Positions 22,054-30,557 of a stretch of DNA of 35,445 nt are shown here, piece after piece (positions within the stretch are counted from its first letter, which is position 1; each line of letters opens with the position of its first letter). The position numbers and the translations under genes are program-made. This DNA is from Opitutia bacterium. Its GTDB lineage: Bacteria; Verrucomicrobiota; Verrucomicrobiia; Opitutales; T3Sed10-336. Below the pieces are notes generated by a model. The model saw only the letters and a program-made list of their open reading frames with translations. It was not told the DNA's origin and searched no databases. The stretch spans positions 1 through 35,445 of the forward strand of contig PXDN01000300.1 in the NCBI GenBank assembly GCA_003566375.1. Reading direction: 5' to 3'.

Positions 22054-24648
22054 ATGACCGTTTGCGGAAAATCCCCCTGGCGCTTGCCTTCCCGAATTAT
22101 TGGCCTGGCCGCTTTGGCGGCGGGAGCGCTTCCGGCGGAGTCGTCTCCCGGAGGTTACCACGATTGGGTGGACCAATTTCCCGGTTTGACTTTGGAGGAA
22201 CGGGTTGCGTTGGCGAATCCTTCCGGCGACGGCGTGCCCAATGTCTTTAAATTCGCTTTCGATCTCGATCCACGGGTGAGTGGGCGCGGGCAGTTGCCGC
22301 GGCCGGTCGTGGAGCGAAACCGGCACGGGGATTTTCTCGTGTTGGAAGCGCCGTTGCGGGAGGCCGCCGTCCAAGGGGGAGCGCTCGGTTGGGCGACGAC
22401 CTGGTTGCGGGAAACTTGGGCGGGCGGCGTTCGGAATGTGCAAAACACACCGGAAACCGCCGCGTGGTATTCGGGGCGGGCGTCGGCAACGGTCGCGGTC
22501 GAGCCCGGCCGGCTGAGTCAAAGCCTGAGCGGCGGGTCCGCCTTGCTGACGGCTTATTTCACCGAGCCGGGCGAAACCGTTTCCATCGCCCCGGGGGAAA
22601 CCTTGCGTGTCCGGTTTGGGTTGTCGTTTACGGGAACCGAAGGGGTGGAGGATCCGAATTTTGTCCGTTTCGGTTTGTTCGACACGTCGATGAACCATCG
22701 CCTGGCCGCCGACGGGCAGGGAAACTCCAACTCCACCTTTTCCGGGGTGGTTGGCTACGGGTGCATGATCGGGAATTTTGGCGAGGGCGGCTCGGTCGGG
22801 CTCCGGGTGCGTCCGGGCGCGTCCTCCAACGCGCTGCTCAACGTGATCGGGGTTTGGGAGTCGATGACCGCCGGCGGTGGAGCGTCGTTTTCCTCGGCCC
22901 TGCGGGAGGGGATCGTCTATGAGGCCACCCTGGCCGTGACCCGCGCCTCCGGAAACATGATGCAGATTTCGACTTCGCTGCGCGGCCCGGAAGGGGAATT
23001 GTTCAGCGCCTCGGCAACCGAGGAGGCAAACCTCTTTACGGAGTTCGACACGTTTGCGATTATTTCCAGCGGTGTTAACGGCGAGGCGTTTCACCTGCAC
23101 GCGGCCACCGTGGATCTGGGCCCGGCCGACGGGCTCGGCATTCTGGCGGAATGGAGTTCCGATCTGGGCGGAGGTTTGTGGCGCGGCGTGAACCCGCGCC
23201 ACTTGGAGCGGGATTCCGCCGCCCTCGGCCGGGTGCGTCTCCCGATGGAAGGGGAACCGGTGTTTTTGCGGTTTCGCGCCACCCGGTTGGACCGGATCGA
23301 GCGGACTCGGTTTGCCGACCGGACGGAGGCCCTCGGTTTACCGGTTGTCGGAGGAGCGGTTTGCTGGGTGGATTTCAACAACAACGGCTTCCCCGATCTG
23401 GTGGCCGGCGGGCGGCTGTTTCGAAACAACCAAGGAAACGGATTCACCCAGATTGCTTCCGGCCTCGGCTGGGTGGTGGCCGGCGATTCCAACAACAACG
23501 GTTGGCCCGACCTGTTTTCGTTTACCCAACAAAAGCTCTACCGCAACAACCACGGCAACGGAGTGGTGGAAGTTCCCCTGCCGTCCTTTCCGGATGGATA
23601 CGTGTCGCAGGCGGCGGTCTGGGGCGATTTCAACGGCAACGGGCGGCTCGACCTCTACGTCAGCGGCTATGAGAATTGGAGCGAGGGCATCACCTGGCCG
23701 GATTACCTTCTGATCAATCAGGGGGACGGCACGTTTGTGATCGCCGCGACATATTCCGGACGGCGGGCGCGCGGAGTGACCACTTGCGATTTCGACCGTT
23801 CGGGCGCGCTCGACATCTATGTATCCAATTACCGGTTGCAAGCGAACCAGCTTTGGAAGAACAACGGGGCAGCCTCCCTTACGGATGTGGCGTCGGCGCG
23901 CGGCGTGGCCGCCGCCTCGGCCGGGTTTTCCGGCGGCCATTCGATCGGGGCGGCCTGGGGCGATTTCAACAACAGCGGTTGGTTCGACCTCTTTGCCGGA
24001 AATTTCGCGCACGCCGGCCAGCCGCAGTCGCGGTTCCTGCGCAACCGCGGGCCGGAGGGAGAATTTCATTTCGAGGACATGGGGACCGGCGGGGTTTATT
24101 ATCAGGAATCCTACGCCAGCCCGGCCGCCGGTGATTTTAACAACGACGGGCGCTTGGACCTGATGTTTACCACTGTTTACGGAACCGCCTCGGGCGGCGT
24201 GCGCAATTACCCCGTGCTCTATCAAAACGAAGGCGGCTTCCGATTTAGCGACGTGACCGCCGAAGCCGGTTTGGCGGAATTGCCGCCGACCTACCAGGCG
24301 GCGTGGGCGGATTTCAACAACAACGGCCAACTCGATCTCTACGTGGCGGGTCGGTTGTTTGAAAACCGGGGCAACAGCAACCACTGGTTGAAAGTCCGGC
24401 TGCGGGGAGACGGCGTCAACGTCAACCGCTCGGCCATCGGCGCGCAAGTCCGCATCCATATCGGGGAGGAGACTCTCTCCCGCCAGGTCGAGAGCGGCAC
24501 CGGGCGCGGGAACCAAAACGACGCCACCCTCCACTTCGGCCTCGGGTCGCAACCGGGACCGTTTGACCTGGATATCTTCTGGCCGGATGGAACGACCCGC
24601 ACGCTTTCATCGGTCCCGTCGAATCGGTTGATCAATGTGACCTATTAA
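22054..24648 (+). CDS. Secreted FG-GAP/VCBS repeat protein with ASPIC/UnbV C-terminal domain
   Basis: An 864-residue exported protein. An N-terminal signal (about 1-31) is followed by a short YHDWVDQFPGL-type segment with SGDGVPNVFKFAFDLDP, a recurring module of Verrucomicrobiota exported proteins. Residues about 100-370 form a jelly-roll-like region. At least seven FG-GAP-type calcium-binding repeats follow, with D-x-N/D-x-N/S-G-x-x-DL loops such as DFNNNGFPDLVAGG, DSNNNGWPDLFS, DFNGNGRLDLYV, DFDRSGALDIYV, DFNNSGWFDLFA, DFNNDGRLDLMF and DFNNNGQLDLYV. These predict a seven-bladed propeller. The end (from about 780) has IGAQVRIHIGEE and WPDGTTRTL, diagnostic of ASPIC/UnbV. Such proteins are cell-surface or extracellular, probably in adhesion or polymer binding. 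No clear ribosome binding site is present. Confidence 0.88.
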   Translation: MTVCGKSPWRLPSRIIGLAALAAGALPAESSPGGYHDWVDQFPGLTLEERVALANPSGDGVPNVFKFAFDLDPRVSGRGQLPRPVVERNRHGDFLVLEAPLREAAVQGGALGWATTWLRETWAGGVRNVQNTPETAAWYSGRASATVAVEPGRLSQSLSGGSALLTAYFTEPGETVSIAPGETLRVRFGLSFTGTEGVEDPNFVRFGLFDTSMNHRLAADGQGNSNSTFSGVVGYGCMIGNFGEGGSVGLRVRPGASSNALLNVIGVWESMTAGGGASFSSALREGIVYEATLAVTRASGNMMQISTSLRGPEGELFSASATEEANLFTEFDTFAIISSGVNGEAFHLHAATVDLGPADGLGILAEWSSDLGGGLWRGVNPRHLERDSAALGRVRLPMEGEPVFLRFRATRLDRIERTRFADRTEALGLPVVGGAVCWVDFNNNGFPDLVAGGRLFRNNQGNGFTQIASGLGWVVAGDSNNNGWPDLFSFTQQKLYRNNHGNGVVEVPLPSFPDGYVSQAAVWGDFNGNGRLDLYVSGYENWSEGITWPDYLLINQGDGTFVIAATYSGRRARGVTTCDFDRSGALDIYVSNYRLQANQLWKNNGAASLTDVASARGVAAASAGFSGGHSIGAAWGDFNNSGWFDLFAGNFAHAGQPQSRFLRNRGPEGEFHFEDMGTGGVYYQESYASPAAGDFNNDGRLDLMFTTVYGTASGGVRNYPVLYQNEGGFRFSDVTAEAGLAELPPTYQAAWADFNNNGQLDLYVAGRLFENRGNSNHWLKVRLRGDGVNVNRSAIGAQVRIHIGEETLSRQVESGTGRGNQNDATLHFGLGSQPGPFDLDIFWPDGTTRTLSSVPSNRLINVTY

Positions 24649-24673
24649 ACCCCGCGGGGGAGGCCGGCGGGGT
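24649..24673 (+). terminator. Possible terminator hairpin after the FG-GAP gene
   Basis: ACCCCGC (24649-24655) and GCGGGGT (24667-24673) form a 7-bp GC-rich stem starting one base after the stop codon. There is no T-run after it, so it may be only a stabilising 3' hairpin. Confidence 0.3.
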
Positions 24674-24774
24674 CGCGGTCCTCATGGCAATGGGCGGATT
24701 TCTCCTCGGCGCATTGTTTTGACACTGAATTGTTGGGGGAAAGAATAAGCGGTCTCAAACCGGGATGTTTCGTA

Positions 24775-25728
24775 ATGAATCAATGTAACGGCTTTTTTTC
24801 CAGTGGCGAAATTGGCGCGGAAGCGGAAGAGTTTTTCCGTCAGCAAGGATACCTGGTGGTGAAGAAAGCCCTCTCCGCCGGCCAATTGGAACAGCTTTTG
24901 CGGGAGACGGTGAGCCTTGCCCGCGGCAAGCTGGGTCCGGTCGAGGGAATGCCGGATTCGTCGGCGGCCGAGAGTGATGATGGGGTTTTGGGCAAAATTC
25001 TATGCGTGCACCAGCCCCACAAAATTTCTCCTTTGTTGCGATCCATGGTCAATTTACCGCCGATTCTGGAGGTGTTGACGCGGGTCATCGGCCCGAATGT
25101 GAAGTGCATGCAATCGATGCTGTTCATCAAAGCCGCGGGCAAACCCGGTCAGGCGTGGCATCAGGACGAGGATTACATTCCGACCCGCGACCGGTCGCTC
25201 ACCGGCGCGTGGATCGCCATGGATGATGCCACGGTGGAGAACGGCTGCCTCTGGGTGATCCCCGGTTCCCACCGGCCCGGCATTCTTTGGCCGCAATACC
25301 CGCACGCCGACCCGCGCTTCGATTGCGCGCGGGAGTCCTACGATTTTCCCCACCGCGATGAAGACGCGGTGCCGGTCGAAGTTTCCGCCGGGAGCATCGT
25401 CTTTTTCAACGGCTATCTTCTGCACCGGTCGTTGCCGAACAAGGCCACGTCCGGTTACCGGCGGTGTTTGGTCAACCACTACATGAGCGCCGAGTCGCTG
25501 TTGCCGTGGTTCACCGCCGCCACCATGCCGAAAGAGGCCGGGGCCGCGTTGGCCGATTACCGCGACATCATCCTGGTGGCCGGAAACGATCCTTACGCCT
25601 GGAAGGGCACCCTGGACATTGCCCGCCCGAAAATCCGCCCGGCGGGCGAGGGAGGCTGCGGTGACGGCCGCCTGACGCTTCAGGAGCACAAAGCCCTGCA
25701 AACCGCAAAGCCGGCCGCCAAAGCTTAA
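24775..25728 (+). CDS. Phytanoyl-CoA dioxygenase (PhyH) family protein
   Basis: A 317-residue protein of the Fe(II)/2-oxoglutarate-dependent PhyH family. The facial triad is visible: H129-x-D131 in AWHQDEDYIPTRD and the distal H217 in GYLLHRSLPN, with R229 (SGYRR) as the likely 2-oxoglutarate carboxylate ligand. DNA between these has the family-typical AWIAMDDATVENGCLWVIPG and GSH stretches. It hydroxylates some small molecule or lipid; members act on phytanoyl-CoA, ectoine, mitomycin and many others, so the substrate is open. The ATG at 24775 is used; an in-frame TTG at 24730 would add 15 residues. It is separated from the upstream FG-GAP gene by about 125 nt and is probably transcribed alone. 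Confidence 0.9.
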   Translation: MNQCNGFFSSGEIGAEAEEFFRQQGYLVVKKALSAGQLEQLLRETVSLARGKLGPVEGMPDSSAAESDDGVLGKILCVHQPHKISPLLRSMVNLPPILEVLTRVIGPNVKCMQSMLFIKAAGKPGQAWHQDEDYIPTRDRSLTGAWIAMDDATVENGCLWVIPGSHRPGILWPQYPHADPRFDCARESYDFPHRDEDAVPVEVSAGSIVFFNGYLLHRSLPNKATSGYRRCLVNHYMSAESLLPWFTAATMPKEAGAALADYRDIILVAGNDPYAWKGTLDIARPKIRPAGEGGCGDGRLTLQEHKALQTAKPAAKA

Positions 25729-26104
25729 GCCCACCCTGTCAGACCCCCGCCCCTTTTCACCCCCCGCTTCCACTCCGCCACCAACGGCTTGTTGAACAAC
25801 CCTCATGGTGCATTTTGTAAAAACGACATTAATTTTATCAGCTGATAAAAGTATTGTCGCTTTTTGGTTGGAGGGTTGGGAGGGGCGTTCGTTTGGGCTG
25901 TTGTCGGCAGCGCTCGCCGGGCGGGTTGGTTTTTGGAGGGAGGCGGGGGGAAGCCGGGAGGATGATGACCGCCGAATATTTGGATTCTTCGCTTGCCCGG
26001 TGTGGCCGGGGTGGTTTTTCTCAGAGGGCGTTTTTAGTTATTTTTGAACTTACAGCTTTGGGATGCCCGGACGCATTGTTTGGCACCGTTTCACCATCTT
26101 GATA
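25729..26104. other. Intergenic region holding a 36-bp palindrome
   Basis: About 375 nt without a convincing gene. It contains the AT-rich palindrome at 25824-25859 and, further on, a G-rich stretch (25870-25960) with short G-runs that could form quadruplex-like structures but shows no coding signal. The final 60 nt are AT-rich (TTTTTAGTTATTTTTGAACT near 26030) and probably include the promoter of the DUF6655 gene. Confidence 0.4.
25824..25859. promoter_or_regulatory. 36-bp AT-rich near-perfect palindrome, operator-like
   Basis: The inverted repeat reads CGACATTAATTTTATCAG on the left and CTGATAAAAGTATTGTCG on the right; 16 of 18 positions pair when read as arms meeting at AG/CT. The inner 18 bp, TTTTATCAGCTGATAAAA (25833-25850), are perfectly symmetric. 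The symmetry and lack of a T-run after it suggest a dimeric DNA-binding protein's operator rather than a terminator. It lies about 95 nt after the PhyH gene and about 245 nt before the DUF6655 gene. Confidence 0.5.
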
Positions 26105-26731
26105 ATGATCCAACCGAATCCAACGACCCACCGCCGCCCTTCCCGTGTTTTCCCCGTCGGAGCGGCCGCGCTCGCCGCCGCCCTTTTTGCCACGGGATGC
26201 ACAAGCTCTTCCCAAACCCAGCGTCCGCGCACGGGCATCGAGCAGTTGTTGCTCAGCACGGCGGTGGACCACGCGCTGGAGGGCGTGGAGATTCCCCAGG
26301 TGAACGGAAAGAAGGTTTTCGTGGAAGGGAGCATGCTGGAGGCGTATGACCGCCCCTACGTGCTTGGATCGATCCGTGCCTTGTTAAGCGAAAACGGCGC
26401 TCTGCTTCAAACGGGTCGGGACGACGCGGAAATCATTGTGGAGCCGCGCAGCGGCGCTCTCGGCACCGATGTGGCCGACGCGCTTCTCGGCATTCCCAGC
26501 ATCCCGATCATCATTCCCGGCGCGGGAACCTCCGAATTCCCGGAGGTCGTGCTCTACTCCTCGAACAAGCAGAACACCGTTTCCAAACTGGCCTTGCTCG
26601 GCTATTATCAGGACGGGGCCAACGCCTTTTCGACCGAATCCTTGTCAGGCACGGCCTATTTCAACCGCTACAAGTTTCTCCTGCTGCTGACCGTCAATTT
26701 CACCGACATCCCGGAGCGGGCCCGCTACTGA
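26105..26731 (+). CDS. DUF6655-type lipoprotein
   Basis: A 208-residue predicted lipoprotein. The signal ends in ALFATGC-TSSS, a usable lipobox. The body matches the pattern of a family seen in Planctomycetes and Verrucomicrobiota: a TGIEQLLLSTAVDHAL start, a GKKVFVEG strand, an AEIIVEPRSGALGTDVADAL segment and a glycine/proline-rich IPSIPIIIPGAG stretch. Function is unknown. The frame extends 14 codons upstream, but the ATG at 26105 (MIQPNPTTHRRPSR) gives a normal basic n-region. It ends 10 nt from the convergent stop of the beta-barrel gene, with no obvious terminator between them. Confidence 0.75.
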   Translation: MIQPNPTTHRRPSRVFPVGAAALAAALFATGCTSSSQTQRPRTGIEQLLLSTAVDHALEGVEIPQVNGKKVFVEGSMLEAYDRPYVLGSIRALLSENGALLQTGRDDAEIIVEPRSGALGTDVADALLGIPSIPIIIPGAGTSEFPEVVLYSSNKQNTVSKLALLGYYQDGANAFSTESLSGTAYFNRYKFLLLLTVNFTDIPERARY

Positions 26732-26741
26732 CCAGCTGTTG

Positions 26742-27740
26742 CTAAAACGAAACAAACCCGCCGAATCGCCAAAAGAGCGAACGGCTGAGATCAAGATCCG
26801 CCCGCATGCCGTCTGTGTTATGGGTGTATTTCCCGATATTGTGGTAACGCAGGCCGGTGTAAACGCCTCTGTGGTCCGTTAAATGCCACAGGAAGGAGAT
26901 TTCGGCGTAACCTCCGGCCCGGCCTTGGCTTCCGGAGCTGCTTGAGGTTGTTTGGGAAACGGGAGCTCCGCCGATCACGGTGTTTTGTTCATAGGAATAA
27001 TCGCTGTCGATGTGGGCCAAGGCCAATCCACCGCCCACGCCGAGAAACAGTTTTTCCCGCATCCAAAATTCCAGGTAGGGACCGACCCGCAAGCCGTACA
27101 CATCGGCATCGAGTTGATGGTGGACGCCGCTGCTTCCCGACATCGGCGTGTCTCCGATCATGGGACCGGGACCGTTGACCGTGCCGGAGTAGGGAGCGGT
27201 CGGGACCAAAATTCCGCCCAAGGGAAAGGCGTCAACGGCCCGGGAGGTGTTGCCGGAAACATCGGCTTTCGACCAACCCGCGCCGATTTGAATTCCCCAC
27301 CTGACGACTTCGTCGCGGCTGCGCCCGTGTTCTTGTTGAAAGGCGAAATCAAACCCGCGCTGGGCACTGGCTCTCTCATGTTGGGTGGAGCCGGTGTGGT
27401 TACCGGTTGCTCCGCTCAGGGTCAGCCAGTCATTGGCCGGGTCCACTTGGGAGGCGTCGTTGTAGCCCCAATACCAAGTCATGCCTCCGGCATTGCCGCT
27501 GCTGTCCACGCCAATGAAACCGTCCTGGTATTCAAACACGGTTCCGGGCACGCCCCCGCCCCCGATGGCCGCGCCGCCCGGGGGGACGGGATTGGCGGCC
27601 ATGGAACCGTCGTGGAAATCCGCCGTGATGTTAAAACCGAAGGCGGGGCCAAAGGTGATTTTCTGTGGTCGTTGTCCGGTGAAGCCGTTGCCCGCCATGG
27701 CCGCCAGAAGAAGAACTGTGGTTACAATCGTGTGTTTCAT
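26742..27740 (-). CDS. Predicted outer-membrane beta-barrel protein
   Basis: A 332-residue exported protein. The signal peptide covers about 1-22 (TVLLLAAMAGNGFTG). The remainder is rich in alternating hydrophobic/polar strands with many G, S and aromatic residues, ends with a phenylalanine (FWRFGGFVSF), and lacks cysteines, all usual for an 8-14-stranded barrel. The strings GLRVGPYLEFWMREKLFLGV and GGGLALAHIDSDYSY resemble OmpA/OmpW-like surface barrels of Verrucomicrobiota. It is the last gene of a three-gene minus-strand group after the CLCA-like gene (163-nt gap). No specific pore function can be assigned. Confidence 0.7.
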   Translation of the reverse strand: MKHTIVTTVLLLAAMAGNGFTGQRPQKITFGPAFGFNITADFHDGSMAANPVPPGGAAIGGGGVPGTVFEYQDGFIGVDSSGNAGGMTWYWGYNDASQVDPANDWLTLSGATGNHTGSTQHERASAQRGFDFAFQQEHGRSRDEVVRWGIQIGAGWSKADVSGNTSRAVDAFPLGGILVPTAPYSGTVNGPGPMIGDTPMSGSSGVHHQLDADVYGLRVGPYLEFWMREKLFLGVGGGLALAHIDSDYSYEQNTVIGGAPVSQTTSSSSGSQGRAGGYAEISFLWHLTDHRGVYTGLRYHNIGKYTHNTDGMRADLDLSRSLFWRFGGFVSF

Positions 27741-27903
27741 AGGGCTTTTCAGGTGTGGGAGGATTGTTGTGAATCAGGGTTGCGCCCCGCGCGTTTCCGC
27801 GGGCACCGGCGTTTTGGCGCGGCGGCCCGGCTCATGAAAAGGCGCGGAGTGAATGCTCATGATGGTGGTTGGTTTTCCAGATGTGTTGGTTCCGGTGTGG
27901 TGG

Positions 27904-30552
27904 TCAGGAATTGTTGTCCGGAAGGAGAATCACCCGGTAAAACCGGGATGAAGATTCCGAGGGCTTGGACTTGGTCTTGGGAGGGCCGTCGTCCACCCAC
28001 ATGACCCGCGTGGAAGTGGCCATGATGATGGCGGGAGAGTTGATCCAAGGAGTGGATTCGTCCATGCCGTCCCGGTATTGGACCATGTATTGTCGTCCCG
28101 GAACGGTGATGAATTCGATCACATGGGTGTCGTTTCGCCGCTCCTGCCGACTGATTTGCAAGACGGTGCCGGCCGGATCCACCGGCGTGTCGGGGGTGGT
28201 GGCGGAAACGGACAGGTTGGGCGTGTAGGACGTGTCCCGGGTGGGCAGATAATATTCCAGTTTCAAGACCACCGAATCGCCGGGAGCGAGCGGGGAATCG
28301 AACTTCAAGTTGTTGCCGGTGGTGTCGGTGGAGGAATACCAGCGCGCTCCGCTCGGCAGGTTGGTTACCGTCAGCAGAATCGCCTCGGCGGTGGCGCCGC
28401 TGGGATTGGTGACCGTGACCGTTTGTTCCAGCAGACCGGTTTGTGGATTGACGGCCAAGGCGCTTTCGGTGCTGAGATTCAACTGACTGACCGGTGCGCC
28501 CACCACGATGGCGGTGTCGGTGCCGGTGCGGGTCAGCGCCGGCACGGGGATGGAGGAGGATGGTTGGTCCTCGAAGAGGGATTCACCCTCAAAAGTGACA
28601 CTGCCCTCGTTGGTGCTGGCGGAAACATTGATGGTGTAAGCCCCTTCGCCGCTGAAGTTGGTGAAAGTGGCGGCGTAGATTCCGTCCCCGGGAATGCGGT
28701 CGCCCCCGGTTCCGTCATCGCGGAAGACCACCGTGACGGTTTGGCCGTCCGGCCGGGTGATGTCAGCGGTCATGTCCACATCCGTTACGATTTGTCCCCG
28801 GTAGCGCAAAGTCGCTTCGATAAACAGGGGAGTCGGGTAGTTGATGTCGCCCTCCGGGACGTCCACGATGAGTTGCACGCTGTCGTGATCGACCATGGCC
28901 ATCGGCTCCACCATGCCGCCCGAAGCGCTGGAGGAAGCGGTGACCCGCATGATCCATTGACCGGGCTCGGGAACGTCCACCACCATAAGCCGGAAATTGG
29001 CGTCGGAGTGGAATTCCACGCCCGCTTCGGGGGTGCCGAAAGTGATCACTTGGGAGGAGGGGGAGATCAATTCCAAATTAGCCAGATCACTCTCCACCTC
29101 CACGGCCAAACCGAACGTCACGCTGGCGGCGCCCTCCTCCACTTGGAGGGGAATTTCGTGCACGGCATCCGGCAAAAGAGGCAGTGGGGCGTTGGCCAGC
29201 AGACCCTTCCCCGAAGTTTCGGCCGCGAGGCGGAAAAACAATCCGGCGAGGTCAAACGAATTGGTCACGGCGAAGTAGCGACCGCCGGTTTGGGTGGCGA
29301 TACTCCGGAGGACTTGTTGGCCGGAAGTGCTGAGTCCCGTTCCCAAGCCCACGCTGATCACCGTCACATGCTGTTCGATCAGGCTGGGCACCACGCTCTG
29401 GGGGTGGGTGCCGGTATTGTGGTCGCCATCCCCAAGCAAAATAATAACCTCATCGCAGGAGCGTTCCGGTTGGGCCATCAAGGTTTCCAGGGAACGTTGC
29501 AGGCCGCCTCCGATGTTGGTCAGGCCGCCCGCGCTCAGCGAGGCGATGCCGCTTTTGATGGAAGCCGTGTCGGTGGTGAGCGGTCGGTCGAGGGTGGCCC
29601 CGCTGGAGAAGGAGGAGAGGGCGAATTCGGGAGGCTCAACACTGCCGCTGAAGAACTCCGAAAGCGTGATGGAATCCACGAAGATCCTGGCCGCGCTGCG
29701 GGCGAACGTCATGCGGTTTTGGGAATTCATGCTGCCGGAACGGTCGATGCAGAGCACGCTCCGGAGATTGGCAAACCCCTCCTCAAAGGTCACCGCGTGG
29801 GCGGCCGGGGGTTCGGTGTTGGGCAAATTGGCCGGGGCGTTGGCGCTGCGGGTCGGGTGCGCGGCGATCAATTCCCAGCAGGATTGTTCGTGGACATGGT
29901 GTTGCCAGGTGTTTTCGTTGGGGTCGTGGTTGGCCGCCACACAAAATTCCTTCAAGGTGTAAGTGCTTCCGCCTCCGGCACGACCTCCGCGGGTGAAATA
30001 ATTATCCATTAGACAATAATTCAGATCCGCCGTGTCGGGCGGGGCCGCGCATTCGGCGTTTCCACCGGGCCCGCTGTATTCGTCAAGCACTCCGTAGGCG
30101 TGGTGGGCGTGCTCATGAGCTATGGTGTAAGCGTCGCCGTTGGCTCCGTTGAGGGCTTGGAAATTGCTGTCGAAATAGAGCATCACATGCTCCCCGCGCA
30201 CCCCGTATTTTCCCTGTGTGGCGTAGGCGCGGCCCGCGCCGGGATTCACCCAGTATTCAGCGGATTGGGATGCGCCGCTGTTGTTGACGATTTTTATGGT
30301 TCCGAACCGGTGTTGCCCGTCGGTGGCGTCCGCCAGAATTTGGCTGGCGTTGGTAAAGGCGGTTCGGATTTGCGCCAACTGCGCCTCAGTGGCTTCAAAG
30401 CGGACGGAAACGCAAAAATCGAATTCGCCGTCTTTGAACGTGCCGGTTCCGCCCCAGAACGGAGTGGGACAAAGAACGAGTATCAGGAACGGCAACAAGG
30501 CCGCGGCGGTGGATCGAATGAAACGGTTTTTCATGGTGGAGAGGGATTTCAT
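27904..30552 (-). CDS. Secreted CLCA-like protein: zinc metalloprotease plus VWA domain
   Basis: An 882-residue exported protein. A signal peptide (about 1-33; start may instead be the ATG at 30534) precedes a catalytic-looking domain (about 40-230) with AHEHAHHAYGVLDEY, matching the HExxHxxxGxxDE zinc signature of the CLCA family (H146, E147, H150, then D157/E158). It is followed by cysteine pairs (C168, C180, C204, C225). A VWA domain (about 262-450) has an intact MIDAS motif D270-x-S272-x-S274 (DRSGSMNSQNR), a threonine in GGLTNIGGG and ILLGDGDHN. The C-terminal half has beta-sandwich domains (about 560-670 with DDGTGGDRIPGDGIYAATFT, and later ones). Mammalian CLCA proteins share this order and self-cleave; whether this one does is inference. 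It is 5 nt from the upstream lipoprotein gene and likely co-transcribed. Confidence 0.85.
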   Translation of the reverse strand: MKSLSTMKNRFIRSTAAALLPFLILVLCPTPFWGGTGTFKDGEFDFCVSVRFEATEAQLAQIRTAFTNASQILADATDGQHRFGTIKIVNNSGASQSAEYWVNPGAGRAYATQGKYGVRGEHVMLYFDSNFQALNGANGDAYTIAHEHAHHAYGVLDEYSGPGGNAECAAPPDTADLNYCLMDNYFTRGGRAGGGSTYTLKEFCVAANHDPNENTWQHHVHEQSCWELIAAHPTRSANAPANLPNTEPPAAHAVTFEEGFANLRSVLCIDRSGSMNSQNRMTFARSAARIFVDSITLSEFFSGSVEPPEFALSSFSSGATLDRPLTTDTASIKSGIASLSAGGLTNIGGGLQRSLETLMAQPERSCDEVIILLGDGDHNTGTHPQSVVPSLIEQHVTVISVGLGTGLSTSGQQVLRSIATQTGGRYFAVTNSFDLAGLFFRLAAETSGKGLLANAPLPLLPDAVHEIPLQVEEGAASVTFGLAVEVESDLANLELISPSSQVITFGTPEAGVEFHSDANFRLMVVDVPEPGQWIMRVTASSSASGGMVEPMAMVDHDSVQLIVDVPEGDINYPTPLFIEATLRYRGQIVTDVDMTADITRPDGQTVTVVFRDDGTGGDRIPGDGIYAATFTNFSGEGAYTINVSASTNEGSVTFEGESLFEDQPSSSIPVPALTRTGTDTAIVVGAPVSQLNLSTESALAVNPQTGLLEQTVTVTNPSGATAEAILLTVTNLPSGARWYSSTDTTGNNLKFDSPLAPGDSVVLKLEYYLPTRDTSYTPNLSVSATTPDTPVDPAGTVLQISRQERRNDTHVIEFITVPGRQYMVQYRDGMDESTPWINSPAIIMATSTRVMWVDDGPPKTKSKPSESSSRFYRVILLPDNNS

Positions 30553-30557
30553 GATAA

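Noticed and set aside
21934-23202. Upstream extension of the thioredoxin-fold frame
   Set aside because: It runs antisense through the FG-GAP gene and has no recognised sequence; the signal peptide begins at 21933.
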